DNA of 37,314 nucleotides from Beijerinckiaceae bacterium (GCA_019745195.1 JAIETL010000065.1:1-37314); one strand, 5' to 3'. Shown: positions 1 to 7,017, numbered from the stretch's first letter. Notes: generated from the sequence alone by a model not told the origin. Made by a program: numbers and translations.

Positions 1-133
1 CCACCATCCAGCCGGGGCGGCCAGGCGCCGCCAGCGCCTCCTGCGGCGGCGGTTCGGGGCGAGGCTGGCCCGCGGCGGGCAGGGCCGCCAGGCCGCACAG
101 GAAAGCCGCCCCGATGAGTGCCCGCATGGTCAT
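1..133 (-). CDS. Secreted protein of unknown function, N-terminal part (runs off the window)
   Basis: Only the first 44 codons lie in the window. Read on the minus strand from the ATG at 133 (or the second ATG at 127), the product starts with a typical Sec signal peptide: a short charged start, a hydrophobic stretch LIGAAFLCGLAALPAA, and a plausible signal peptidase I site after AAG, giving a mature protein that starts QPRPEPPPQ. The next residues are rich in Pro and Ala. A purine-rich stretch (GGGGCGGG) precedes the first ATG. The Cys in the hydrophobic part is not in a clear lipobox. No domain can be seen in this short piece, so no function is given; it is probably a periplasmic or exported protein. 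Confidence 0.55.
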   Translation of the reverse strand, partial: MTMRALIGAAFLCGLAALPAAGQPRPEPPPQEALAAPGRPGWMV

Positions 134-159
134 CCCGCCCCTGTCCCGTCCCGTCCCCG

Positions 160-273
160 CGCGCCGAGCGAAGGCCCGAGCCGCGCCGGCGCGACGACGA
201 TGACGGCCCGACGGTGAAGGGGCTGGGCGACCATGTCCCGGCCTTCCTGATGCGCCCCGTCAAGGCCGGCTGA
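160..273 (+). pseudogene. Possible 3' remnant of a DEAD-box RNA helicase gene
   Basis: An open frame ending in TGA at 271-273 reads RRRDDDDGPTVKGLGDHV followed by PAFLMRPVKAG. A basic/acidic low-complexity tract ending in a G-GDHVPAFL-RP tail is what I recall from the C-termini of alphaproteobacterial DEAD-box RNA helicases. No helicase core motifs lie upstream: the frame is closed by a stop at 115-117, and the stretch before that belongs to a gene on the other strand. I therefore read it as the leftover end of a helicase gene after a deletion or rearrangement. The left boundary is approximate and the family assignment is from memory of the tail motif only. Confidence 0.33.
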
Positions 274-479
274 TTCGGATACGGACGGTCGTTTCACGGC
301 CTGCCCATTGGGCATGTCAACCTCATCTTAACGCGATCGCGTCTAGCGTCTGTCTCGCGGCATGCCGGTCCTCGATCGGCATGCGGCAGGACGGGCGCAT
401 GCCGCCGTTGATACGGACAGGATGTCCCGCTTCGATGTTCAATCGAAGCTGTCATGGTTGAAAGCCATGAACCGGCTTC
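274..479. other. Intergenic region before the diguanylate cyclase
   Basis: Together with the relic to its left this makes a stretch of 346 bases without an intact gene. It holds two perfect inverted repeats: CATGCCG/CGGCATG (361-383, 9-base spacer) and GCTTCGAT/ATCGAAGC (429-449, 5-base spacer). I see no convincing sigma-70 promoter, tRNA or terminator. Confidence 0.5.
429..449. promoter_or_regulatory. Perfect inverted repeat ahead of the diguanylate cyclase gene
   Basis: GCTTCGAT - 5 bases - ATCGAAGC is a perfect 8-bp inverted repeat about 30 bases before the ATG at 480. It could be the operator of a dimeric regulator or an RNA hairpin in the leader. No regulator can be named from the motif. 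Confidence 0.35.
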
Positions 480-1580
480 ATGCCCGGGCTGTCGATGGCA
501 ATGAGCGAGAACGCGCAGGTCCACCCCCCGTCCCAGGTCAACACCCCGTCGCAGGACATCGCCGACCGCGTCGTCGCCGCCATCCGCCAGCACGGCTCGC
601 CGGGTTATCCGCGCGCCTTCGAGGTCTGGTACGCCCATCTCAGCGGCGAGATGCCGGCCGTCACCATGGCGATGAATGCGATCCTGACCGGCGGCGACGG
701 CACGGTCGGCGCCGCCGACATCGACAATCTCTACGAACGCTTCATCGGCACGGACCGCCTCGCCAAGCAGGCCGAGCGCACCAGCCTGCAGGTCCTGAGC
801 GAAATCGACGGGCTGATGGCGCTGGTCGACAAGACGCTGGATTCCAGCGAGCGCTACCATGGCCGGCTCTGCGCCATGTCGGAAGACGTGCCACCGCCGG
901 CCGACCGCCAGAAGCTGCGCGAATGGGTCGAGGCTCTGGTGCTCTCCACCCGCGAGGAGGTCACACGCAAGACGCAGCTCGAGACGCAGCTCCGGGATTC
1001 CTCCAACGAGATCAAGAACCTGCGCGAGGCGCTCGAGACGACCCGCGCCGAGGCGCTGACAGACCCGCTGACGGGCTTGGCCAATCGCCGCCATTTCGAG
1101 GAGATGCTGCAGAAGTCGATCGACCAGTCGACGCTGCGGCGCGAGCCCTTCGCGCTGGTGATGGCGGATATCGACTTCTTCAAGAAGTTCAACGACGCCC
1201 ATGGCCACCTCACCGGCGATCAGGTGCTGCGGCTCGTCGCCCGGACCATGAAGGACAAGTTCAAGGACAAGGCCACGATCACGCGCTTCGGCGGCGAGGA
1301 ATTCGCGATCATCCTGCCCGAATCCGATATCGTCGCCGGCAAGTTCGGAGCCGAGACCGTGCGTCAGGCGCTGCTGACGCGCGAGCTGGTCAAGCGCTCG
1401 ACCAACGAAAACCTCGGCCGCATCACCATCTCGCTCGGCGTCGCGGGCTATCGCCGCGGCGACACGGCGAGCTCCATCGTCGAGCGCGCCGATCAGGCCC
1501 TGATGCAGGCCAAGCGCGACGGCCGCAACCGCACGGTCACCGAGGAGGTGCTGGATTCCGCGTCGATGCGCGTGGCCTGA
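480..1580 (+). CDS. GGDEF-domain diguanylate cyclase
   Basis: It probably makes the second messenger c-di-GMP from two GTP. The 366-residue product has no transmembrane segment. Residues 25-135 form an N-terminal region with a conserved-looking core (FEVWYAHLSGEMP), probably a sensory or dimerisation domain; residues 150-192 look like a coiled coil; the GGDEF domain covers about 193-355. The signature is GGEEF (271-275), an active form. Metal-binding Asp is in MADIDFFKKFND (D230), and DPLTGLANRR marks the domain start. The usual RxxD inhibitory site five residues before the signature is absent (KDKA there), so classic product inhibition is unlikely. ATGs at 495 and 501 are alternative starts; no strong ribosome binding site decides between them. 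Its 3' end overlaps the convergent TfoX-domain gene by 44 bases. Confidence 0.9.
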   Translation: MPGLSMAMSENAQVHPPSQVNTPSQDIADRVVAAIRQHGSPGYPRAFEVWYAHLSGEMPAVTMAMNAILTGGDGTVGAADIDNLYERFIGTDRLAKQAERTSLQVLSEIDGLMALVDKTLDSSERYHGRLCAMSEDVPPPADRQKLREWVEALVLSTREEVTRKTQLETQLRDSSNEIKNLREALETTRAEALTDPLTGLANRRHFEEMLQKSIDQSTLRREPFALVMADIDFFKKFNDAHGHLTGDQVLRLVARTMKDKFKDKATITRFGGEEFAIILPESDIVAGKFGAETVRQALLTRELVKRSTNENLGRITISLGVAGYRRGDTASSIVERADQALMQAKRDGRNRTVTEEVLDSASMRVA

Positions 1581-1911
1581 TCGGTTTTGCGGCGGGTTTG
1601 GCCGGCCGGCGCGCGGCCTCGACGGCCAGCCGCGTCCAGTCCCTCAGCGCATCGGCATCGTCGAGCGCCTCGTCCGGCAGCCGCCAATAGCTCATGGCGA
1701 AGGGCTTGCCCTGTTTCTGATAGGTGAAGGCCGCGCTGCCGGCCGCCTCGAAGCGCTGGACGCTCTGCGCATCGGCCTTGAGCCAGATCTCGCCGCCAGC
1801 CTCCAGCGCGAACATGGTCTCGCCGTCATAGATGCCGTGGCCGCCGAACATCCGGCGGACCCTGACCGGGAGGATGTCGGCGAACAGTTCGCGGATGCCC
1901 TCGGCATCCAT
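1537..1911 (-). CDS. TfoX N-terminal domain protein
   Basis: A 124-residue protein made of one TfoX N-terminal domain (about residues 1-95) with the family pattern VRRMFGGHGIY, then MFALEAGGEIWLKAD, then YWRLPDEALDD. The C-terminal 25 residues are Ala/Pro/Arg-rich. The family is named after the competence regulator TfoX/Sxy, but stand-alone N-domain proteins in alphaproteobacteria have no settled function, so none is assigned. The ATG at 1911 is chosen because the homologous part starts there and a GAGG lies 8 bases upstream, overlapping the end of sufA; the stop of sufA is only 10 bases away, so the two genes are probably co-transcribed. Its end overlaps the diguanylate cyclase gene tail-to-tail. 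Confidence 0.85.
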   Translation of the reverse strand: MDAEGIRELFADILPVRVRRMFGGHGIYDGETMFALEAGGEIWLKADAQSVQRFEAAGSAAFTYQKQGKPFAMSYWRLPDEALDDADALRDWTRLAVEAARRPAKPAAKPIRPRASTRNPAPPR

Positions 1912-1921
1912 CGCAGCAGCC

Positions 1922-2332
1922 TCAGTGCGCAGCGGCGACCGGCTCGGGCCTCGGCCTGATCTCGACCGATTCGCCGCAGCCGCAGGCCGAGACCTGGTTC
2001 GGGTTGTTGAAGACGAAGGTCGAGGAGAAGCGGTCGGTCCTGAAATCAAGCTCGGTGCCGAGCAGGAACAGCACCGCCTTGGCGTCGACGATGACGGTCG
2101 CGTCCTTCTCGGTCACCACCTCATCGCCCTTGGCGGTCTCGCGGGCGACCTCGAACGTGTATTCCATGCCGGCGCAGCCGCCTTTCTTGACGCCGACGCG
2201 CAGGCCGATCGCAGGCCCGGCTTCAGGCGCGCCAGATCTCGCTTCACGCGAACTATCCGCCATGATTTCGCGGATGCGCGCAGCGGCTGCGTCCGTCAGC
2301 GAGACGACCTTGAGGCCCGGAATCGAGAACAT
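1922..2332 (-). CDS. sufA: Iron-sulfur cluster assembly protein SufA (HesB/IscA family)
   Basis: An A-type carrier that takes nascent Fe-S clusters from the SufBCD scaffold to apo-proteins. The 136-residue product shows the family core: LTDAAAARIREIM near the start, GLRVGVKKGGCAGMEY (first ligand C53), and the C-terminal ACGCGES pair (C117, C119). A 14-residue Ser/Ala/Pro-rich stretch (about 27-40) between the first helix and first strand is longer than in the E. coli protein. The start at 2332 is supported by GGAGGGAC 7 bases upstream. It sits about 2.8 kb downstream of sufT, separated from the main suf operon by a membrane protein gene, phzF and an opposite-strand dehydrogenase, so it needs its own promoter in 2333-2532. 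Confidence 0.92.
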   Translation of the reverse strand: MFSIPGLKVVSLTDAAAARIREIMADSSREARSGAPEAGPAIGLRVGVKKGGCAGMEYTFEVARETAKGDEVVTEKDATVIVDAKAVLFLLGTELDFRTDRFSSTFVFNNPNQVSACGCGESVEIRPRPEPVAAAH

Positions 2333-2532
2333 GCGTTTTGTCCCTCCCCAACGAGGTTCAAATTCTTCCGAGAAGAACCGGCCTCGTGAAGCAAGATGGC
2401 TGACGTCAACATAAGGATTGGTGAGCGAAAGGTCGAGATGGCGCGCCATGCAGCCCGGCCCTGCCCTCGCGGCATTGCGCGACGCGGAACGGCATGCACT
2501 CTGGCGGCCCCGACATAAGCCGACGATGCGCC

Positions 2533-3612
2533 ATGACCGCCTACCGCACGCACACGCCCGAGTCCCTGCGCGCCCTCGTCCGCGCCATGGTCAGCGCCGC
2601 CGGCTGGAGCGAAGCGGAGGCTGCAGAGACCGCCGACCATCTCGTGCTGGCCAATCTCAGCGGCCATGACAGCCATGGCGTCGGCATGCTGCCGCTCTAT
2701 TTCCAGTCCCTCGCCGACGGCAATCTCAAACCCGACTCGGGCCCCGCCGACCGGCTGAACGCGGCCCCCTTCCTGATCATCGACGCCCAGATCGCGCTCG
2801 GCCAGCCGGTGGCGCGCAACGCGGTCGAGCGCGCCATCCCGATGGCGAAGACCGGCGGCGTCGCAATCCTGAACCTGCTCGACGCCCACCATATCGGCCG
2901 CATCGGGCACTATGCCGAGATCGCGGCCGATGCCGGGCTGATCTCGCTGTTCTGGGTCAACGTCGCCGGCCGTCCGCCGATCGTCGCGCCTTTCGCCGCC
3001 AAGGAGGCGCGCTTCGGCACCAATCCGCACGCGATCGGCATCCCCGTGCCGGGCGGCGAGCCGATCATCCTCGATTTCGCCACCAGCCGCATGGCCCACG
3101 GCAAGGCCCGCGTCGCCTTCAACAAGGGGGTGGCGGTTCCTGAGGGGTACATCATCGACGGCGAGGGCAACCCGACGACAGAGCCACGCCATGTCTTTCT
3201 GCATGGCGTCGGCCAGAACGAGGCGCTGGGCGCTCTGCTGCCCTTCGGCGACCACAAGGGCGCAGGCCTCGCGCTGATCGCCGAACTGCTCTCGGCCGGG
3301 CTGATGGGCGCCGCCCGCATCGACCAGAAGCCGGCCAAGAGCTGGATCATCAACTCGCTCTTCGGCATCCTGATCGACCCGGCCAGGCTGGAGCCCGACG
3401 AGGCGCTACGCAAGGAGCGCATCGAGAGCTACCTCGCCTTCGTGCGCGCGGCCAGGCCGCAGGACGAGGCCAACCCCGTGCTCGCGCCCGGCGACAAGGA
3501 GCGCGCCATGCGCATCGAACGCGCCCGCGACGGAATCCCCCTCGACGACGAGACGTGGAGCCAGATCGTGGCGGCGGCGAAGCGGTTCGGGGTGGATGCG
3601 GAAGCATTCTGA
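2533..3612 (+). CDS. Malate/L-lactate (hydroxycarboxylate) dehydrogenase, Ldh2/YbiC family
   Basis: An NAD(P)-dependent 2-hydroxyacid dehydrogenase of the Ldh_2 family (malate, sulfolactate, ureidoglycolate and YbiC/HcxB enzymes), 359 residues, cytosolic. Family marks seen: the active-site segment SGHDSHGVGMLPLY, the AHHIGRIGHYAE segment, FGTNPHAIGIPVPGGEP, and ILDFATSRMAHGK, with GDHKGAGLALIAELLSAGL in the C-terminal half. These cover the whole protein and its length is normal. Substrate cannot be decided from the sequence; YbiC-like hydroxycarboxylate dehydrogenase is the closest feel. The ATG at 2533 is preferred to the in-frame ATG at 2494 because homology begins at TAYRTHTPESLRALV. It is transcribed away from sufA and ends 22 bases before a palindromic repeat. 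Confidence 0.88.
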   Translation: MTAYRTHTPESLRALVRAMVSAAGWSEAEAAETADHLVLANLSGHDSHGVGMLPLYFQSLADGNLKPDSGPADRLNAAPFLIIDAQIALGQPVARNAVERAIPMAKTGGVAILNLLDAHHIGRIGHYAEIAADAGLISLFWVNVAGRPPIVAPFAAKEARFGTNPHAIGIPVPGGEPIILDFATSRMAHGKARVAFNKGVAVPEGYIIDGEGNPTTEPRHVFLHGVGQNEALGALLPFGDHKGAGLALIAELLSAGLMGAARIDQKPAKSWIINSLFGILIDPARLEPDEALRKERIESYLAFVRAARPQDEANPVLAPGDKERAMRIERARDGIPLDDETWSQIVAAAKRFGVDAEAF

Positions 3613-3633
3613 CATTTGAGATCAAATACAGCC

Positions 3634-3745
3634 GTCATCCCGGACAAGCCGCGAAGCGGTGCAGCTCCTGGGTCCATCATCGAGCGCCATCGCGCCTTAC
3701 GATGGATCCCGGAGCGGCGCGGCTACGCCGCTTGTCCGGGATGAC
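3634..3745. repeat. Intergenic palindromic repeat, family A, copy 1
   Basis: A 112-base element whose ends are a perfect 16-bp inverted repeat: GTCATCCCGGACAAGC at the left and its complement at the right. The inner part (GGTCCATCAT ... ATGGATCCC) is also an imperfect inverted repeat, so the transcript would fold into a long hairpin. It lies between the convergent dehydrogenase and phzF genes. Copies 2 and 3 are at 20068 and 29207. Confidence 0.85.
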
Positions 3746-3772
3746 GCAGTGTTTCTTGTGCCAGACCGGCAG

Positions 3773-4657
3773 TCACAGCAGCGCCTCGCCTCGAAGCACC
3801 GGGACGCACGACCCGCCGACGCTGGCGCGCACGCCCTCGGCCGTCCGCCAGGCCTTGAGGTTCAACAGGCTCGGCCGCCCCATCTCGATCCCTTGAGTCA
3901 GCGTCCAGGCCCCGCTCTCCTGCCCGCCCAGCGACAGCATCAGCGCAGCCGTGGTCGCGCTGGCGCTGCCGGTCGCCGGGTCCTCCCAGGTGCCGCCGAG
4001 CGGCGCAAACATGCGAGCCCGGATGGCCTCGCCGTCGCGGGCATAGAGAAACAGCGAGAAGCGTCCCTCCAGACCCGGCGTGGCGTCGCGCACAGCGCGG
4101 AACTGCGCCAGATCGGGCGTCGCTGTGCCGAGCGCTTCCAGCCTGACCTCGGCCAGCACGAAGAACACGCCGACCGACGCCCGTAGCGGCGCGTGGTTCT
4201 TCACCAAGATGTCGGCGGGCTCCAGCCCGGAGCAGGCGGCGATCGCCTCGGGCGGCAGTTCGATGCTCGTCGTGAGCGGCTGCGGAGCGGCGATGGTCGC
4301 GCCCGTGACCTCGTCGCCATCATGGGCGACCCGAACCTCGACCAGCCCCGCGATCTCCTCGAAACGCAGCAGGCCGTCGGAGTCCCGTCCATGGCGCGCC
4401 AGCACGAAGGCCGTGCCGACATTGGGATGGCCGGCGAAGGGCATCTCATGCGTGCGGGTGAAGATGCGCACGCGGGCCGTATTCGCCGGGTCTTCGGGCG
4501 GCAGCACGAAGGTCGTCTCGGAATAGTTCATCTCGGCGGCGAGCGCCTGCATCTCGGCGTCCGACAGCCCACGCGCGTCGGTGAAGACAGCGAGCTGGTT
4601 GCCGCCGAAGCGGGTTTCCGTAAAGACGTCGACGGTCTCGAAGGCGAATTTGCGCAT
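3773..4657 (-). CDS. PhzF family isomerase/epimerase
   Basis: A 294-residue protein of the PhzF/diaminopimelate-epimerase-fold family. Seen: N-terminal FETVDVFTETRFGGNQLAVF, the catalytic Glu in MNYSETTFV (E47), the EMPFAGHPNVGTAFVLA segment (70-86), and in the second half MFAPLGGTWEDPATGSASA. These are the active-site loops of both pseudo-symmetric halves, so the enzyme looks intact. PhzF itself isomerises dihydro-3-hydroxyanthranilate in phenazine synthesis, but no phenazine genes are present and most family members have unknown substrates. The ATG at 4657 is used because the family start is MRKFAFETVDVF; the longer frame upstream has no homology. It is on the same strand as the suf operon and 115 bases beyond the small membrane protein gene. 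Confidence 0.9.
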   Translation of the reverse strand: MRKFAFETVDVFTETRFGGNQLAVFTDARGLSDAEMQALAAEMNYSETTFVLPPEDPANTARVRIFTRTHEMPFAGHPNVGTAFVLARHGRDSDGLLRFEEIAGLVEVRVAHDGDEVTGATIAAPQPLTTSIELPPEAIAACSGLEPADILVKNHAPLRASVGVFFVLAEVRLEALGTATPDLAQFRAVRDATPGLEGRFSLFLYARDGEAIRARMFAPLGGTWEDPATGSASATTAALMLSLGGQESGAWTLTQGIEMGRPSLLNLKAWRTAEGVRASVGGSCVPVLRGEALL

Positions 4658-4772
4658 GGCGGGTTCCGGCGGGCGCGGGAGGCACCCTGTCGGTCCTGAT
4701 GCCACTCTTCGCACTCGCGGAATAATCAAGGTCGATGATGCGACCGATCACGCGCGGCGAGCGGCCAAACCC

Positions 4773-5117
4773 TCACAGCAGAAAGTGGAGCCCGAAGCCG
4801 AGGATGACGAGCCCTGCCGCCACGACCTGCGCCACGAAAAGCGGCTTCAGCCGTGCCAACTGGCCGGCGCGGAAATCGGCTCTCTCGGCCCGGGACATGC
4901 GGTCGCGCGCCTTGAACTGCTCCTCCAGAACGCGCGGATCGCTGCTGGCGGCGTCGCGTTCAAGGTCCATCCGCACGGCGATGAAGCCAATCACGAGACC
5001 GAGTATGCCAAGACCAAAGAAGCCGACGAGCCGCAGGGCGCCATAGAACACGCCGATCGCGAGAGCCGCGACCAAGGGAAACGCGATATAGTCCCACTTC
5101 GTGAAGCGCATGCGCAA
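4773..5117 (-). CDS. Small membrane protein of unknown function
   Basis: A 114-residue protein with three likely transmembrane segments: about 9-27 (AFPLVAALAIGVFYGAL), 31-48 (FFGLGILGLVIGFIAV) and 92-112 (FVAQVVAAGLVILGFGLHF). Between the second and third is a charged cytoplasmic-type stretch rich in Arg, Asp and Glu (about 49-86: LERDAASSDPRVLEEQFKAR and on). I do not recognise the family. The gene starts 31 bases after the stop of sufT on the same strand, so it may be read through from the suf operon, but nothing in the protein suggests Fe-S work. A second ATG at 5111 is an alternative start. Confidence 0.72.
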   Translation of the reverse strand: MRMRFTKWDYIAFPLVAALAIGVFYGALRLVGFFGLGILGLVIGFIAVRMDLERDAASSDPRVLEEQFKARDRMSRAERADFRAGQLARLKPLFVAQVVAAGLVILGFGLHFLL

Positions 5118-5148
5118 TCATGCGAAAGCCGTGCGCTTGCGTCCAGCG

Positions 5149-5529
5149 CTACCACATATCGAGCGCGACCCTCGCCTCGTCGGACATGCGCGACTGGTCC
5201 CAGGGCGGGTCGAAGGTCATGTTGACCGAGACGCCCGAGACGCCCGGCACGGCGGAGACCGCGTTCTCGACCCAGCCCGGCATTTCGCCCGCGACGGGGC
5301 AGCCCGGCGCGGTCAGCGTCATGTCGATCGCGACCTGCCGGTCGTCGGCGATGTCGACGCGGTAGATCAGGCCGAGTTCGTAGATGTCGGACGGGATTTC
5401 GGGGTCGTAGACCGTCTTCAGCGCCGCGATAATGTCGTCGGTGAGACGGTCGATCTCCTCGGGCGGCAGCGTCGTGCTCGCCCCCATGGTCGGGGCGTTC
5501 GGCTTGAGGTCTTCGGCTGTGTCGGTCAT
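5149..5529 (-). CDS. sufT: SUF system maturation protein SufT (MIP18/DUF59 family)
   Basis: A 126-residue protein of the MIP18/DUF59 family that helps deliver Fe-S clusters from the SUF machinery. Residues 25-126 hold the domain: LTDDIIAALKTVYDPEIP, then SDIYELGLIYRVDI, the conserved TLTAPGCPVAGEMPGW loop with the family cysteine (C77), and the C-terminal VNMTFDPPWDQSRMSDEAR found in SufT. The first 20 residues are a polar extension. It lies 34 bases after sufS in the same operon, which is the normal place in alphaproteobacteria. The start at 5529 has GGAAGC upstream; the internal Met at residue 15 is less likely. Confidence 0.93.
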   Translation of the reverse strand: MTDTAEDLKPNAPTMGASTTLPPEEIDRLTDDIIAALKTVYDPEIPSDIYELGLIYRVDIADDRQVAIDMTLTAPGCPVAGEMPGWVENAVSAVPGVSGVSVNMTFDPPWDQSRMSDEARVALDMW

Positions 5530-5563
5530 CGCGTGCTTCCGTTTCGGTCAGGCAGGCGCGGTT

Positions 5564-6802
5564 CTAGGAGAACAGCGTCTCGGCCTTCCGCAGGGCTTCG
5601 ACCAGTCTATCGACTTCCTCGAGCGTATTATAGAGGCCGAAAGAGGCGCGGCAGGTCGATGTCACGCCATATCGGGCGAGCAGCGGCATGGCGCAATGGG
5701 TGCCGGCCCGGACGGCGACGCCGGAGCGGTCGATCACGGTCGCAACGTCATGGGCATGCGCCCCCTTCATCTCGAAGGCGACGATCGCGCCCTTGTCCTT
5801 CGCCTTGCCGAAAATGCGGATCGAGTTCATCTCGCCGAGCCGCTGCATGGCGTAGTCGCGCAGGGCCGCCTCATGCGCCGCGATGTTTTCGCGGCCCAGC
5901 GCCATCATGTAGTCGAGCGCCGCGCCGAGACCGACGGCCTCGACGATCGCCGGCGTGCCGGATTCGAAGCGATGCGGCGCGTCGTTATACGTCACAGTGT
6001 CTTCGCTGACGGTGACGATCATTTCGCCGCCGCCCTCATAGGGCGGCAACTTGTCGAGCCATTCCTTCCTGCCCCAGAGGATGCCGGAGCCCGTCGGCCC
6101 ATAGGTCTTGTGGCCGGTGAAGCAGTAGAAATCGCAGCCCAGCGCCTGCACATCGACCGGGAGGTGGACCGCGCCCTGACTGCCGTCGACGACGAGCGGA
6201 ATGCCGTACTCCTTCAGCATCGCGGCGATTTCGGCGATCGGCAGGATGGTTCCGATCGCGTTCGACATATGCGTCAGCGCCACGACCTTGGTGCGCGGCG
6301 TGATGAGCTTCTCGAACTCCTCGACGAGGAAATTGCCGTCCTCGTCGACCGGAGCCCATTTGATCACCGCGCCATGGCGCTCGCGCCAGTAATGCCAGGG
6401 CACGATGTTGGAGTGGTGCTCCAGGATCGAGAGGATGATCTCGTCGCCCTCCTGAATCTGCAGATGGCGGCCGAGCGAGGAGGCGACCGTGTTGAGCGCC
6501 CCCGTCGAGGAGCGCGTGAAGATGATCTCCTCAAGATGCGCCGCGTTCAGGAAGCGCCGCGCGCTCTCGCGGGCGGCCTCATAGGCCTCGGTCGAGGCGT
6601 TGGCGAGGTAATGCAGGCCGCGATGGACGTTGGCGTAGTCCTCTCGCATCAGCCGGTTCATCGCCTCGATGACGGCTTCCGGCTTCTGCGCCGAGGCCGC
6701 ATTGTCGAGATAGACCAACGGCTTGCCGTAGACCTCTCGCCCAAGGATGGTGAAGTCCCGGCGGATCGCCTCGACGTCGTAGGGCTTGCTCATCGCGTTC
6801 AT
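5564..6802 (-). CDS. sufS: Cysteine desulfurase SufS (group II)
   Basis: A PLP enzyme that removes sulfur from L-cysteine as a persulfide for SufBCD. Numbered from the ATG at 6793 (409 residues): the PLP lysine is K229 in FTGHKTYGPTGSG, the catalytic cysteine C367 in RAGTHCAMPLL, HHSNIVPWHYW gives the PLP-stacking His, and RFESGTP is present. The short active-site loop without a SSGSAC-type extension marks group II. FTRSSTGALNTVASS replaces the more usual TRGTTEAINLVA-type segment, a mild oddity. ATGs at 6802 and 6793 are both possible; the first is 6 bases after the tautomerase stop with AAAAGG in that gene's end, and is used here. No SufE gene is seen in the window. Confidence 0.95.
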   Translation of the reverse strand: MNAMSKPYDVEAIRRDFTILGREVYGKPLVYLDNAASAQKPEAVIEAMNRLMREDYANVHRGLHYLANASTEAYEAARESARRFLNAAHLEEIIFTRSSTGALNTVASSLGRHLQIQEGDEIILSILEHHSNIVPWHYWRERHGAVIKWAPVDEDGNFLVEEFEKLITPRTKVVALTHMSNAIGTILPIAEIAAMLKEYGIPLVVDGSQGAVHLPVDVQALGCDFYCFTGHKTYGPTGSGILWGRKEWLDKLPPYEGGGEMIVTVSEDTVTYNDAPHRFESGTPAIVEAVGLGAALDYMMALGRENIAAHEAALRDYAMQRLGEMNSIRIFGKAKDKGAIVAFEMKGAHAHDVATVIDRSGVAVRAGTHCAMPLLARYGVTSTCRASFGLYNTLEEVDRLVEALRKAETLFS

Positions 6803-6807
6803 GCGTC

Positions 6808-7017
6808 TCAAGCCTTTTCCGGCGAAGGCGGGGAACGGTCGGCGACGAGTTGCCCGCCATGCCCCCAATCCTCGCGCTCGATCTCCTGGATCACGATATG
6901 GGTGTTCTGCGGGTTCTTAGCCAGCACGCGCACCAGTGTGGCCGTGAACTCCCTGACGATCTCGGCCTTCTGAGCCCGCGTCGCGCCTTTTGTGATCTGA
7001 AGATTGACGTAGGGCAT
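6808..7017 (-). CDS. 4-oxalocrotonate tautomerase family protein inside the suf operon
   Basis: A 69-residue protein whose first 57 residues match the 4-OT superfamily: Pro-1 after Met removal (MPYVNLQITKGATRAQ), helix KAEIVREFTATLVRVLAKNP, and the terminal strand THIVIQEIEREDWGHGGQ, which resembles tautomerases ending in NWGIGG. Pro-1 is the general base of this family. The last 12 residues are a polar tail. Its ATG overlaps the sufD stop by one base (TGATG), and its stop is 6 bases before sufS, so it should be translated as part of the suf operon. Tautomerases of this type act on small keto/enol acids; its substrate and its link with Fe-S assembly are unknown. Confidence 0.88.
   Translation of the reverse strand: MPYVNLQITKGATRAQKAEIVREFTATLVRVLAKNPQNTHIVIQEIEREDWGHGGQLVADRSPPSPEKA

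Noticed and set aside
3634..3745. Family A repeat as a small RNA gene
   Set aside because: The strong folding comes from the repeat's inverted design, and the same sequence appears at unrelated loci; there is no promoter evidence.
5432..6973. A 513-codon plus-strand frame antisense to sufS
   Set aside because: sufS is certain on the minus strand from its active-site motifs; the plus frame has no motif.
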